DNA of 64,000 nucleotides from CAYXAA01 sp964462985 (GTDB taxonomy: Bacteria > Pseudomonadota > Alphaproteobacteria > Rhizobiales > Stappiaceae). Below the pieces are notes generated by a model. It ran no database searches. It saw nothing but the letters and a program-made list of their open reading frames with translations, and was not told where the DNA came from. The stretch is from assembly GCA_964462985.1 (NCBI GenBank), contig CAYXAA010000006.1, positions 97,966 to 161,965 of the forward strand. The letters are read 5' to 3'. Of the stretch, positions 45,944 to 54,372 are shown in pieces (positions within the stretch are counted from its first letter, which is position 1; every line of letters starts with the position of its first letter). Both the position numbers and the translations under genes were made by a program.

Positions 45944-45971
45944 AAAAGCCCGGCGTCTCCGCCGGGCTTTT
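45944..45971 (-). terminator. Rho-independent terminator after rpsA
   Basis: AAAAGCCCGGCG and CGCCGGGCTTTT form a perfect 12-bp stem around TCTC, with T-rich flanks on both strands. It lies 52 bases past the rpsA stop in the direction of transcription and could act in both orientations. Confidence 0.85.
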
Positions 45972-46023
45972 GCGCTTCTTGTCGAGGAGGCAGGTAAAGG
46001 CCGGCGCCGGGCCGGCCTGTGCC

Positions 46024-47724
46024 TCAGTCTTCGCTGTCGCGCGCCTTGAGAGCGGCACCGAGAATGTCGCCGAGCGACGCGCCAGAGTCGGACGAGCCGT
46101 ACTGGGCCACCGCTTCCTTCTCCTCGGCGATCTCCAGCGCCTTGATCGAGACGGAGACGCGGCGCGTCTTCTTGTCGAACTGGGTGACGCGGGCGTCGAA
46201 CTTTTCACCAACCGAGAAACGCTCGGGGCGCTGTTCGGCGCGATCGCGTGACAGGTCGGCACGGCGCACGAAGGTGGTCAGATCCGTGTCGACGATCTTG
46301 GCTTCGAGGCCGGCATCCTTGACCTCGAGCACCTCACAGGTGACGACGGCACCCTTGCGGATCTCGCCGGCGGCGCCGGTCTCGAACGGATCACCGCCGA
46401 GCTGCTTGATGCCAAGCGAGATACGCTCCTTCTCCACATCGACGTCGAGGACCTGGGCGCGAACGATGTCGCCCTTCTTGAACTCCTCGATGACCTGCTC
46501 GCCCGGACGGTTCCAGTCGAGGTCGGAGAGGTGGACCATGCCATCGACGTCGCCATCGAGGCCGATGAACAGGCCGAACTCGGTCTTGTTCTTGACTTCG
46601 CCCTCGACCACCGTGCCTGCAGGATACTTCTCGGAGAAGGCTTCCCACGGGTTCTGCAGGGTCTGCTTCAGGCCAAGCGAGATGCGGCGTTTGACCGGAT
46701 CGACCTCCAGGATCATCACCTCGACCTCCTGAGAGGTGGAGACGATCTTGCCGGGATGAACGTTCTTCTTGGTCCAGGACATCTCGGAGACGTGGATCAA
46801 GCCCTCGATGCCCGGCTCCAATTCGACGAAAGCGCCGTAGTCGGTGATGTTGGTCACGCGGCCGGTAAACTTGGCGCCGATCGGATACTTCGCCTCGATG
46901 CCATCCCAGGGATCCGCCTCAAGCTGCTTCATGCCGAGCGAGATGCGGTGCGTTTCCTGGTTGACGCGGATGATCTGCACCCGGACGGTCTGACCGATGG
47001 TCAGCACCTCGCTCGGGTGGTTGATGCGGCGCCACGCAATGTCGGTGACGTGCAGCAGACCATCGATGCCGCCAAGGTCGACGAAGGCGCCGTAGTCGGT
47101 GATGTTCTTGACGACACCCTCGACCACCTGGCCTTCCTCGAGGCTCTGAACCAGCTCCGAACGCTGCTCGGCGCGAGTCTCCTCGAGCACGACGCGGCGC
47201 GAGACGACGATGTTGCCGCGGCGCTTGTCCATCTTCAGGATCTGGAACGGCTGCGGCGTATGCATCAGCGGGGTGACGTCACGGACCGGGCGAATGTCGA
47301 CCTGACTGCGCGGCAGAAAGGCTACTGCGCCGTCGAGGTCGACGGTGAAGCCGCCCTTGACCTGGTTGAAGATCTGTCCCGTAACCTTCTCGCCCTTTTC
47401 AAACGAGACTTCGAGGCGGCCCCAGCTTTCCTCGCGGCGCGCCTTGTCGCGCGACAGCATCGCCTCGCCGAGCGCGTTCTCGACACGCTCCAGGTAAACT
47501 TCGACTTCGTCGCCGACCTTGAGCTCGCCGTCGCGGCCCTTGGCGCCGAATTCCTTCAGCGGAACACGCCCTTCGACCTTGAGGCCGACGTCGATCACCG
47601 CGAGATCCTTCTCGATCGCGATCACCTTGCCCTTGACGACGGATCCCTCGTAATGATCCTGGGCAGCGAAGGACTCCTCGAGAAGCGCAGCAAAATCCTC
47701 GCGGGTGGGGTTAAGACTGTTCAT
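46024..47724 (-). CDS. rpsA: 30S ribosomal protein S1
   Basis: A 566-residue S1 with six S1 RNA-binding repeats. The first two are more divergent and bind the ribosome (VVKGKVIAIEKDLAVIDVG, then GGFTVDLDGAVAFLPRSQV). The next four carry ITDYGAFVDLGGIDGLLHV-like cores, ending with the fifth and sixth at about residues 365 and 450. It recruits mRNAs with weak ribosome-binding sites. The start is the ATG before NSLNPTREDFAALLEES, with GGGAG five bases upstream; 33 more in-frame codons lack family features. A strong terminator follows. Confidence 0.96.
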   Translation of the reverse strand: MNSLNPTREDFAALLEESFAAQDHYEGSVVKGKVIAIEKDLAVIDVGLKVEGRVPLKEFGAKGRDGELKVGDEVEVYLERVENALGEAMLSRDKARREESWGRLEVSFEKGEKVTGQIFNQVKGGFTVDLDGAVAFLPRSQVDIRPVRDVTPLMHTPQPFQILKMDKRRGNIVVSRRVVLEETRAEQRSELVQSLEEGQVVEGVVKNITDYGAFVDLGGIDGLLHVTDIAWRRINHPSEVLTIGQTVRVQIIRVNQETHRISLGMKQLEADPWDGIEAKYPIGAKFTGRVTNITDYGAFVELEPGIEGLIHVSEMSWTKKNVHPGKIVSTSQEVEVMILEVDPVKRRISLGLKQTLQNPWEAFSEKYPAGTVVEGEVKNKTEFGLFIGLDGDVDGMVHLSDLDWNRPGEQVIEEFKKGDIVRAQVLDVDVEKERISLGIKQLGGDPFETGAAGEIRKGAVVTCEVLEVKDAGLEAKIVDTDLTTFVRRADLSRDRAEQRPERFSVGEKFDARVTQFDKKTRRVSVSIKALEIAEEKEAVAQYGSSDSGASLGDILGAALKARDSED

Positions 47725-47963
47725 TGAAACTCCCGGAATGGCCACATGGCCGCTCGCCGGCGGGTTGGTGTTGCAAATTGGACCGTCTCCACCCGGCCTC
47801 CCGCGACGGGAAGACGACCGCACCGCCTGTCATGCGGAGCGGGCCGGCGAAGCGGGCTGAGGCGATCCTGTGCCTGTTTGTGCGCGGGGCAGACATAGGC
47901 TGGCCCATAAGCCTGCCCCGGAGCATCGCCGTACCGGCTGAAGCCGAGAACGGCACAAAGCGG

Positions 47964-48614
47964 CTAGGATGGATGGCGCCGGTCCCGCCGGTTTTGCACC
48001 GTGCGTCCGACGATATCCACAGCCGCCTTGAACGCGGCTTCTATATCCATTTCAGACGTATCGAGCAAGTGGGCATCGTCAGCCGGTTTGAGCGGAGCGA
48101 CTGTGCGGCCGCTGTCGCGCCGGTCGCGCCGCTTCAGGTCGCTCAGCACCTCGTCGTAATTTGCCGGCCTGCCCTTGGCCTGGAGCTCGGCAGTACGCCG
48201 GCGCGCACGCACCGGGGCGGCGGCCGTGACATAGAGTTTCACCGTAGCATCGGGGCAGACAACAGTACCGATGTCGCGGCCATCGAGCACCGCCCCCGGA
48301 GGCGTGTGGGCGAAGCTGCGCTGCAGGCGCACCAGCTCCTCGCGAAGACCGGGAAGCACGGCCACACGGGAGGCAGCCTCGCCGATCTCGTGGGCGGCGA
48401 GCACATCCCGATCCATCTTCCCGAGGTCGAGATTGCGGGCGACCGATACGGCGACCGCCTCGTCACCGAGCGGAAGGCCGCGGGCCAGGAGCGCAGCGGC
48501 GACGGCGCGATAGGTCAGTCCGGTGTCGAGATGGTTCAACCCGTAGTGCGCAGCAAGGCGGCGGGCGAGCGTGCCCTTGCCCGAAGCTGCCGGTCCGTCG
48601 ATCGCAATGATCAT
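47964..48614 (-). CDS. cmk: Cytidylate kinase
   Basis: A 216-residue (d)CMP kinase with Walker A IAIDGPAASGKGTLARRL, the CMP-binding YRAVAAALL region, VLDGRDIGTVVCPDA and LKRRDRRDSGR. It phosphorylates CMP and dCMP for nucleic-acid and phospholipid synthesis. Its start overlaps the aroA stop by four bases and it lies 239 bp upstream of rpsA on the same strand, the common aroA-cmk-rpsA order. Confidence 0.95.
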   Translation of the reverse strand: MIIAIDGPAASGKGTLARRLAAHYGLNHLDTGLTYRAVAAALLARGLPLGDEAVAVSVARNLDLGKMDRDVLAAHEIGEAASRVAVLPGLREELVRLQRSFAHTPPGAVLDGRDIGTVVCPDATVKLYVTAAAPVRARRRTAELQAKGRPANYDEVLSDLKRRDRRDSGRTVAPLKPADDAHLLDTSEMDIEAAFKAAVDIVGRTVQNRRDRRHPS

Positions 48615-49963
48615 GCCGCCACCGTTTCAGCTGCGAGGTCGGCGCCGAGCGACCGCATCAGATCCTGGAATGTCGGGAAGCTGGTCGCAATCACCGCGCC
48701 GTCGTCGACGGTCACCGGCCGGTCCGCGGCAAGCCCCATGACAAGGAAGCTCATGGCTATGCGGTGGTCGAGATGAGTGGCGACCGTGCCGCCCCCGATC
48801 GAGGTGGTCCGGCCGGTGACGGTCAGCGTGGTCTCGCCTTCCACGCAAGCAACGCCGTTCGCCTCCAGACCTCGAGCAACGGCCGCCAGCCGATCGGACT
48901 CCTTGACGCGAAGCTCCTCCAGCCCGAGCATGACCGTCTCGCCCTGGGCGAAGGCAGCGGCAACAGCAAGCACAGGGTACTCGTCGATCATAGACGGCGC
49001 GCGTTCCGCAGGCACCGTTATCCCCTTCAGCGCGGAATGCCGGGCGCGGATGTCCCCGATCCGCTCGCCGCCCGTCAGGCGCTCATTGACGATCTCGAGG
49101 TCGGCTTCCATGTCGCGAAGGGTGGTGATGAGGCCGATACGGTGCTCGTTCAAAAGCACGTTCTCGACCGTGACGTCGGAGCCCGGTGTAATCAGACCGG
49201 CGACGATCGGGAAAGCCGCCGATGAGGGATCACCGGGCACGGTGACATCCTGGGGCTTCAGCTCCGGCTGGCCGACGAGGCGGATGACACGCTCGCCGGC
49301 CCCGTTGACTTCTACGGTCAGATCCGCACCGAAGCCTTCGAGCATCTTTTCGGTGTGATCACGGGTGGCAACGGGCTCGACCACCGTTGTCACACCCGGA
49401 GCGTTGAGGCCCGCGAGCAGGATGGCCGACTTGACCTGTGCCGAGGGAACAGGAACACGGTAGGTCAGCGGCGCGGCGGTCTCGGGCCCCTTGATCGACA
49501 GCGGCAGGCGATCGCCGGCGCGAGCAACCACGATGGCGCCCATATCCCGCAGCGGCTCAAGCACCCGGCCCATCGGCCGGCGCGACAGTGAGGCGTCGCC
49601 GACGAAGGTGGTGGCGATCGGATGGCTGCCGACGATGCCGAGGGTGAGGCGAACGCCGGTGCCGGCATTGCCGAAATCGATCACCGCTTCCGGTTCGAGC
49701 AGCGAGCCGAGGCCGACGCCATCGACCGTCCAGCTGCCGTCGGCCTGCCGCGTCACGGGAGCACCGATCGCACGCATGGCGGCGGCGGTGTTCAGAACGT
49801 CCTCGCTTTCCAAAAGCCCAGAGATCGTAGTGCGGCCGACCGCGAGCGCTCCAAACATGAGGGACCGGTGGGATACGGACTTGTCGCCGGGCACTTGGAC
49901 CCGGCCGGACAGAGCCGAACCCGGTCGGGCGATCAGGGGGCAGAGCGTGGCGGCCTTGGACAT
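48611..49963 (-). CDS. aroA: 3-phosphoshikimate 1-carboxyvinyltransferase (EPSP synthase)
   Basis: A 450-residue EPSP synthase, sixth step of the shikimate pathway. PGDKSVSHRSLMFGALA, SLSRRPMGRVLEPL, RVPVPSAQVKSAILLAGLN and RAPSMIDEYPVLAVAAAFA show it belongs to the class II-like group that includes the Agrobacterium CP4 enzyme. However, the PEP-site loop reads IDFGNAGTGVRL with Gly where CP4 has the Ala that blocks glyphosate. The start is the ATG before SKAATLCPL with GGAAG six bases upstream; two earlier in-frame ATGs are less likely. Confidence 0.95.
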   Translation of the reverse strand: MSKAATLCPLIARPGSALSGRVQVPGDKSVSHRSLMFGALAVGRTTISGLLESEDVLNTAAAMRAIGAPVTRQADGSWTVDGVGLGSLLEPEAVIDFGNAGTGVRLTLGIVGSHPIATTFVGDASLSRRPMGRVLEPLRDMGAIVVARAGDRLPLSIKGPETAAPLTYRVPVPSAQVKSAILLAGLNAPGVTTVVEPVATRDHTEKMLEGFGADLTVEVNGAGERVIRLVGQPELKPQDVTVPGDPSSAAFPIVAGLITPGSDVTVENVLLNEHRIGLITTLRDMEADLEIVNERLTGGERIGDIRARHSALKGITVPAERAPSMIDEYPVLAVAAAFAQGETVMLGLEELRVKESDRLAAVARGLEANGVACVEGETTLTVTGRTTSIGGGTVATHLDHRIAMSFLVMGLAADRPVTVDDGAVIATSFPTFQDLMRSLGADLAAETVAA

Positions 49964-50196
49964 CGTCGGCTTCCGGGGTTGCATCGTGGCGGCAAAGCGG
50001 CTCCTCCTAGCACGCTGCAGGCAATCCGTCACCGCCGCACCGACCGCAAGGCCGATCGATGAAGCGGGAAATGTGACCGCTCGGCAATCGTCGGCGTTGC
50101 AGAGGGAATCCTTTCCTGGAACACGTGCAATAGGCTTTGACAGAGCGGCGGTCAGAAGCTATGCGAACCCGCTCATTCAAGACAAGGGTCAGAACC

Positions 50197-50577
50197 GTGG
50201 CGAAACCCGAACTCGGCACAAAACGGCTGTGCGTCGGATGCGGCGCAAAATACTACGATCTCAACCGCGACCCGATCACCTGTCCCAAGTGCGGCACGCT
50301 GTTCGATGTCGGATCAGCGGTGCGCTCGTCGAAGGTGGCCCGTGCGGCCGTCGTGGAAGACGAAGCGCAGGACGAGGAACTCGAGGTCGACATCGTCAGT
50401 CTCGAGGAGGCCGACGCCGATACGGAAGCCGAAAAGGTCATCGACATCGACGATGAAGAGATCGACGAGGACATCGCCGGCGGCGACGAAGACGACGTCT
50501 TCATCGATGATGAGGATGAAGACGAGGAAGTGTCGGACCTCATCGTCGAACGGCCGGAGGACGACGCCGACCGCTGA
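50197..50577 (+). CDS. TIGR02300 family zinc-ribbon protein with acidic tail
   Basis: A 126-residue protein. The N-terminal 45 residues form a zinc ribbon with CVGCGAKYYD and ITCPKCGTLF (two CxxC pairs). The rest is an extremely acidic low-complexity tail of Asp and Glu. This matches TIGR02300, a family of unknown function restricted to alphaproteobacteria. The start is a GTG giving AKPELGTKRLC, as in homologues, with AAGGG eight bases upstream; an ATG 20 codons earlier is unlikely. It is divergent from aroA and followed by tRNA-Ala. Confidence 0.9.
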   Translation: MAKPELGTKRLCVGCGAKYYDLNRDPITCPKCGTLFDVGSAVRSSKVARAAVVEDEAQDEELEVDIVSLEEADADTEAEKVIDIDDEEIDEDIAGGDEDDVFIDDEDEDEEVSDLIVERPEDDADR

Positions 50578-50741
50578 GGCGGTCACTTTATCCACAGGTG
50601 CCTGGCGGCATTCGGGTGCCGCCAAGTCGCAGCGACAATCCACTTGACACGACGGGCGGACCAACTATGTTCCGCCCGCACCAGCCGCCGGTTCCCAAGC
50701 CGGCGACGCGTTGGCGGCTTCGGCTGCGCCAACGACGGGAT

Positions 50742-50817
<76 letters not shown>

Positions 50818-51098
50818 TCCTTCCGCTAAGCTTTCAGGTTTTCCGGACGAGCAGAGTTTCGCTGCTCGATGCCAGGCGCGCGCGCCGAGCGGAGCATATG
50901 GTGCCTGCCGCTTTGCGGTTGCCGCGAAGCGCTGTGCACCTGCACGAGACCGTTCCCCAGGACCGTGCACGCGAGGGCTTCCCCTCGTCTGATCGCCTGC
51001 ACCCGATCTCGTGTGCAAGACCGGAACCAACGCGGTCGTTTCAGGATTGAGCGCGGGACCAATCCTGCCCGACCCGGTAGGCCGCTGTCGAGGCGAGG

Positions 51099-51593
51099 TC
51101 AAAATTCCAGCGGCGCGTTGTCGACGACTTCCTTCATGACGAAGAAGGTGCGGGTCTGGCGCACGCCGGGCAGCGCGATCAGCTTGGTGCCGTGCAAGCG
51201 GTTGAAATCGGCCATGTCGCGCACACGGATCTTCAGGAAATAGTCGAAATCGCCCGCAACGAGATGACAGTCGAGCACGACGCTCAGTTCTGCCACGGCG
51301 GCCTCGAAGGCCGCAAAGCTCTCCGGTGTCGATCGGTCGAGGACGACGCCGACCATCACCAGGGCGCCACGATCGACCTTCGCCGGCGCGATCAAACCGC
51401 GGACGCCGGTCAGAAAGCCCTCTTTGAACAGCCGCTGCGTCCGCCTATGGCAGGTCGCTGGCGCTATGTTGGCGCGCTCGGCCAGTTCGGCGTTGGTGAG
51501 GCGGCCGTTGCCCTGCAAAAGGCGAAGAATCTTGGCGTCGATTCGGTCGAGAGTGTAGCTCACGGAAGAGTCTTCGATTTTCTCCCGCATCAT
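51099..51593 (-). CDS. acdR: Lrp/AsnC-family regulator, AcdR-like
   Basis: A 164-residue Lrp/AsnC regulator. The N-terminal helix-turn-helix (DRIDAKILRLLQGNGRLTN, AELAERANIAPATCHRR) is followed by the RAM ligand-binding domain with HLVAGDFDYFLKIRVRD and a C-terminal LPGVRQTRTFFVMKEV. It is divergent from acdS with 130 bp between starts, the arrangement known for AcdR, the leucine- and ACC-responsive activator of ACC deaminase in Pseudomonas and rhizobia. The name rests on this context. Two adjacent ATGs can start the gene. Confidence 0.88.
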   Translation of the reverse strand: MMREKIEDSSVSYTLDRIDAKILRLLQGNGRLTNAELAERANIAPATCHRRTQRLFKEGFLTGVRGLIAPAKVDRGALVMVGVVLDRSTPESFAAFEAAVAELSVVLDCHLVAGDFDYFLKIRVRDMADFNRLHGTKLIALPGVRQTRTFFVMKEVVDNAPLEF

Positions 51594-51688
51594 TGTCCTA
51601 TTCTTTCAAACTGCCGGGTCCGCTTCCGGCGAAACCGCAACTGCCTGCCGAGATAAAGAAAGCACCTTCCGCGGCGGGAATGCTAGCG

Positions 51689-51710
51689 TCTGGGATCGAT
51701 CCGATCCAGA
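51689..51710. promoter_or_regulatory. Near-palindromic box upstream of acdS
   Basis: TCTGG and CCAGA flank a 12-base core that includes the perfect palindrome GGATCGATCC (51693-51702). It sits 13 bases upstream of the acdS start, between acdR and acdS. It is a candidate Lrp/AcdR site, though its closeness to the start would suit repression more than activation. Low confidence. Confidence 0.35.
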
Positions 51711-51723
51711 TACGGAGACTGCG

Positions 51724-52737
51724 ATGCTGGAAAATTTCGAGCGCTATCCGCTGACGTTCGGCCCGACGCCGATTGAGAAGCTGGGTCGCCTCAGCGCTCA
51801 TCTTGGCGGCGCCGTCGAGATTTACGCCAAGCGGGAGGATTGCAACTCCGGCCTGGCCTTCGGCGGCAACAAGCTGCGCAAGCTCGAATACATCGTCCCC
51901 GATGCCATCACCTCGGGCGCCGACACGCTCGTGTCGATCGGTGGCGTGCAGTCGAACCACACCCGGATGGTCGCCGCCGTGGCCGCCAAAATCGGCTTCA
52001 AGTGCCGCCTGGTGCAGGAAAGCTGGGTGCCGCATGAGGACGCGGTCTACGATCGTGTCGGCAATATCCTGCTCAGCCGCATCATTGGCGCCGAGGTTCA
52101 AATGGTCGACGAGGGCTTCGATATCGGCATCCGCCGCAGCTGGGAAGAGGCGATCGAGGACGTGAAGGCGAAGGGCGGCAAGCCCTATCCGATCCCGGCC
52201 GGCGCCTCGGTGCATAAATTCGGCGGCTTGGGCTATGTCGGTTTCGCCGAGGAGGTTCGCGCGCAGGAACGGGCGCTCGGTTTTACCTTCGACTATATCG
52301 TGGTGTGCACGGTGACCGGCTCGACTCACGCCGGCATGCTGGTGGGCTTTGCCAAGGATGGGCGCGGGCGGAGGGTGATTGGCATCGACGCTTCCGCGAC
52401 GCCGGCACAGACCAAGGCACAGGTGCTGGAGATCGCGCGCAATACCGCCGCGCTGGTGGAACTCGGCCAGGATCTCGGCGCAGACGACGTGGTGCTTGTC
52501 GAGGATTATGCCTATCCGGTCTACGGGGTGCCGTCGGAAGAGACCAAGGCTGCAATCCGGCTCTGTGCCCGGCTCGAAGGCATGATCACCGACCCGGTCT
52601 ACGAGGGAAAGTCGATGCAAGGCCTGATCGATCTGGTGCAGAAGGGCTATTTCCCTACCGGCTCCAGGGTTCTCTATGCCCATCTTGGCGGCGTGCCGGC
52701 TATCAACGGTTACAGCTATACGTTCCGCAACGGGTAA
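51724..52737 (+). CDS. acdS: 1-aminocyclopropane-1-carboxylate deaminase
   Basis: A 337-residue PLP enzyme of the tryptophan-synthase-beta fold that opens the ethylene precursor ACC to 2-oxobutanoate and ammonia. The PLP lysine is K50 in GLAFGGNKLRKLEY and the nucleophilic serine lies in GGVQSNHTRM. Residues that separate true ACC deaminase from D-cysteine desulfhydrase are present: Tyr293-Glu294 in DPVYEGKSMQG and Leu321 in LYAHLGGVPAINGY (family numbering 294, 295, 322). GGAG lies six bases upstream of the ATG. It is divergent from an AcdR-like regulator. Confidence 0.95.
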   Translation: MLENFERYPLTFGPTPIEKLGRLSAHLGGAVEIYAKREDCNSGLAFGGNKLRKLEYIVPDAITSGADTLVSIGGVQSNHTRMVAAVAAKIGFKCRLVQESWVPHEDAVYDRVGNILLSRIIGAEVQMVDEGFDIGIRRSWEEAIEDVKAKGGKPYPIPAGASVHKFGGLGYVGFAEEVRAQERALGFTFDYIVVCTVTGSTHAGMLVGFAKDGRGRRVIGIDASATPAQTKAQVLEIARNTAALVELGQDLGADDVVLVEDYAYPVYGVPSEETKAAIRLCARLEGMITDPVYEGKSMQGLIDLVQKGYFPTGSRVLYAHLGGVPAINGYSYTFRNG

Positions 52738-52834
52738 GCGGCCTTCGCAGCCGAGACAACCGATTGCGGATCCGGTGCTCGCTGAACCTCATATGTTCAA
52801 GGCAGACTTCGCTCTCATTGGCTGATCGCCATTC

Positions 52835-52863
52835 CTTGAAACTGCGCCCGCAAGCCGCCATAT
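52835..52863 (+). promoter_or_regulatory. RpoH-type heat-shock promoter of hsp20
   Basis: CTTGAA (52835-52840), 17 bases, then CCATAT (52858-52863) match the alphaproteobacterial RpoH consensus CTTGAA-N17-CCATnT. It lies about 140 bp upstream of the hsp20 start in a 265-bp spacer that holds no other gene. Confidence 0.8.
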
Positions 52864-53002
52864 TTCGTGTCAACGGGGCGTAACGCCCCGCCGGATGCCT
52901 GGAAAGGGTCCGGATCGCACGAACGCTTCGCCGCCGGATGCCGCAAGGATCGGGAGACGAAGGGACGGTTCGGCGAAGGCCGCTTGAAAAAGGGCGCAAG
53001 GC

Positions 53003-53431
53003 ATGACGCGAGTATCGGCGTTCTCCAGCCCGTTCCTGCTCGGGTTCGATGACATCGAGCGGGTTCTGGACCGGGTGACCAAGGCAGCGAACGACGGCTA
53101 TCCGCCGTACAACATCGAACGGCTGCCGAAAAGCGACAAGCACGGCGACGTCATCCGCATTACCCTGGCCGTTGCAGGTTTCACCCGCGATCAGCTCGAC
53201 GTCTCGGTCGAGGAAAGCCAGCTCGTGATTCGTGGACGCCAGGACGACGATAAAACCCGCGACTTCCTGCATCGGGGAATTGCCGCAAGGCAGTTCCAGC
53301 GCGCGTTCGTCCTTGCCGAAGGAATCGAGATCCTCGGCGCGGAACTCAAGGACGGCCTCCTGTCGATCGATCTCTTCCGCCCGGAGCCGGAGCGGATCGT
53401 GCGTCGGATCCAGATCTCCGCTCGCGACTGA
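53003..53431 (+). CDS. Small heat-shock protein, Hsp20/IbpA class
   Basis: A 142-residue alpha-crystallin-type holdase. The N-terminal PFLLGFDDIERVLDR and PPYNIERL lead into the alpha-crystallin domain with RITLAVAGFTRDQLDVSVEE and FQRAFVLAEGIEILGAELKDGLLSIDL; the tail has EPERIVRRI in place of a clear IxI/V motif. It binds unfolding proteins for DnaK. An RpoH-type promoter lies upstream and a DUF1150 gene follows 44 bp downstream, the usual alphaproteobacterial pair. Confidence 0.92.
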   Translation: MTRVSAFSSPFLLGFDDIERVLDRVTKAANDGYPPYNIERLPKSDKHGDVIRITLAVAGFTRDQLDVSVEESQLVIRGRQDDDKTRDFLHRGIAARQFQRAFVLAEGIEILGAELKDGLLSIDLFRPEPERIVRRIQISARD

Positions 53432-53475
53432 TCGGGCGCAGATCTCCATTCGGCTCAAGACAGGAGTGATGCACG

Positions 53476-53730
53476 ATGACCCATGCTCCCCGTTCGGTCA
53501 TGGCCCCTGAGGTCTTCCAAACCCTAGGCGCGGGCCAGATCGCCTATGTGAAGACGATGACCTCGGATGATCTCAACACGTTGTTCCCGCAGGCTCCCCG
53601 CCTTGCCGCGGGCCTGAAGCTTTGGGTCCTGCTCAACGCGGACGGTACACCAATCATGCTGTCCGACAGCCGCGACACGGTGATCGCCAACGCGGTGCAG
53701 CAGGAACTGCAGACTGTGAGCCTGCACTGA
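53476..53730 (+). CDS. DUF1150 family protein
   Basis: An 84-residue protein matching DUF1150: FQTLGAGQIAYVKTMTSDD in the first half and LWVLLNADGTPIMLSDSRD in the second. The function is unknown, but the gene follows hsp20 in many alphaproteobacteria, so it is probably heat-induced with it. The hsp20-DUF1150 unit ends at a strong hairpin 60 bases after the stop. Confidence 0.87.
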   Translation: MTHAPRSVMAPEVFQTLGAGQIAYVKTMTSDDLNTLFPQAPRLAAGLKLWVLLNADGTPIMLSDSRDTVIANAVQQELQTVSLH

Positions 53731-53789
53731 TGCAGGGCACCGGCCCCGCTCAGCGAGTCATCTTTCACGACACGGCGGCAGAAACGGAG

Positions 53790-53817
53790 CGGGGAGCCTT
53801 TGGCGGCTCCCCGTTTG
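53790..53817 (+). terminator. Hairpin terminator after DUF1150 gene
   Basis: CGGGGAGCC pairs with GGCTCCCCG around TTTGGC, followed by TTTGCTT. It lies between the convergent DUF1150 and ptsN genes and may terminate both. Confidence 0.7.
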
Positions 53818-53842
53818 CTTCAGTAGATGCCGATGAGCAACG

Positions 53843-54307
53843 TCACGCCGCGTTCGAAGCGGCCGGCTGCATCAGTATCGTATAAAGCGCTTCGGCATCA
53901 GTCGTCGCCCTCAGCTTGCTGGCGGTCGACGTATCGCGCAGCAGTCGGGCGATGCGCGCCAGAGCCTTCAAGTGGTCCGCACCGGCACCTTCGGGCGCAA
54001 GCAGGACGAAGATCAGGTCGACCGGCTGATCGTCGAGTGCATCGAACTCGATCGGCCGCTCGAGTCTGGCAAACAGGCCGACCAGCTTCGTGAGCGCGAC
54101 CAGCTTTCCGTGCGGAATGGCGATGCCATTGCCGACTCCGGTCGACCCGAGCCGCTCACGCTGCAGCAAGGTGTCGAAGATATCGCGTTCTGGAAGGCCG
54201 GTAACGGCAGCGGCTCGGGCCGCCAGTTCCTGAATCGCCTGCTTCTTGCTGTTGGCTTTCAATGCCGGAATAACAGCCTGCGGAACGATCAGATCGCTAA
54301 GATCCAT
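53843..54307 (-). CDS. ptsN: Nitrogen PTS EIIA (PtsN)
   Basis: A 154-residue EIIA-Ntr. The phospho-acceptor is His66 in GNGIAIPHGKLVAL and the DLSDLIVPQAVIPAL start is typical. It ends the Enzyme I-Ntr/NPr relay and regulates potassium transport, ppGpp and carbon/nitrogen balance by protein contact. The start is the ATG before DLSDL; the frame is open 36 codons further without family features. It lies downstream of hpf and rpoN on the same strand, the conserved rpoN neighbourhood. Confidence 0.95.
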   Translation of the reverse strand: MDLSDLIVPQAVIPALKANSKKQAIQELAARAAAVTGLPERDIFDTLLQRERLGSTGVGNGIAIPHGKLVALTKLVGLFARLERPIEFDALDDQPVDLIFVLLAPEGAGADHLKALARIARLLRDTSTASKLRATTDAEALYTILMQPAASNAA

Positions 54308-54372
54308 GACTAGGCCTCTGTTAGCGACGGCGGCGGCCTCTCTCGGGCGCCCCGATCTCGATCCGGCGGCAA

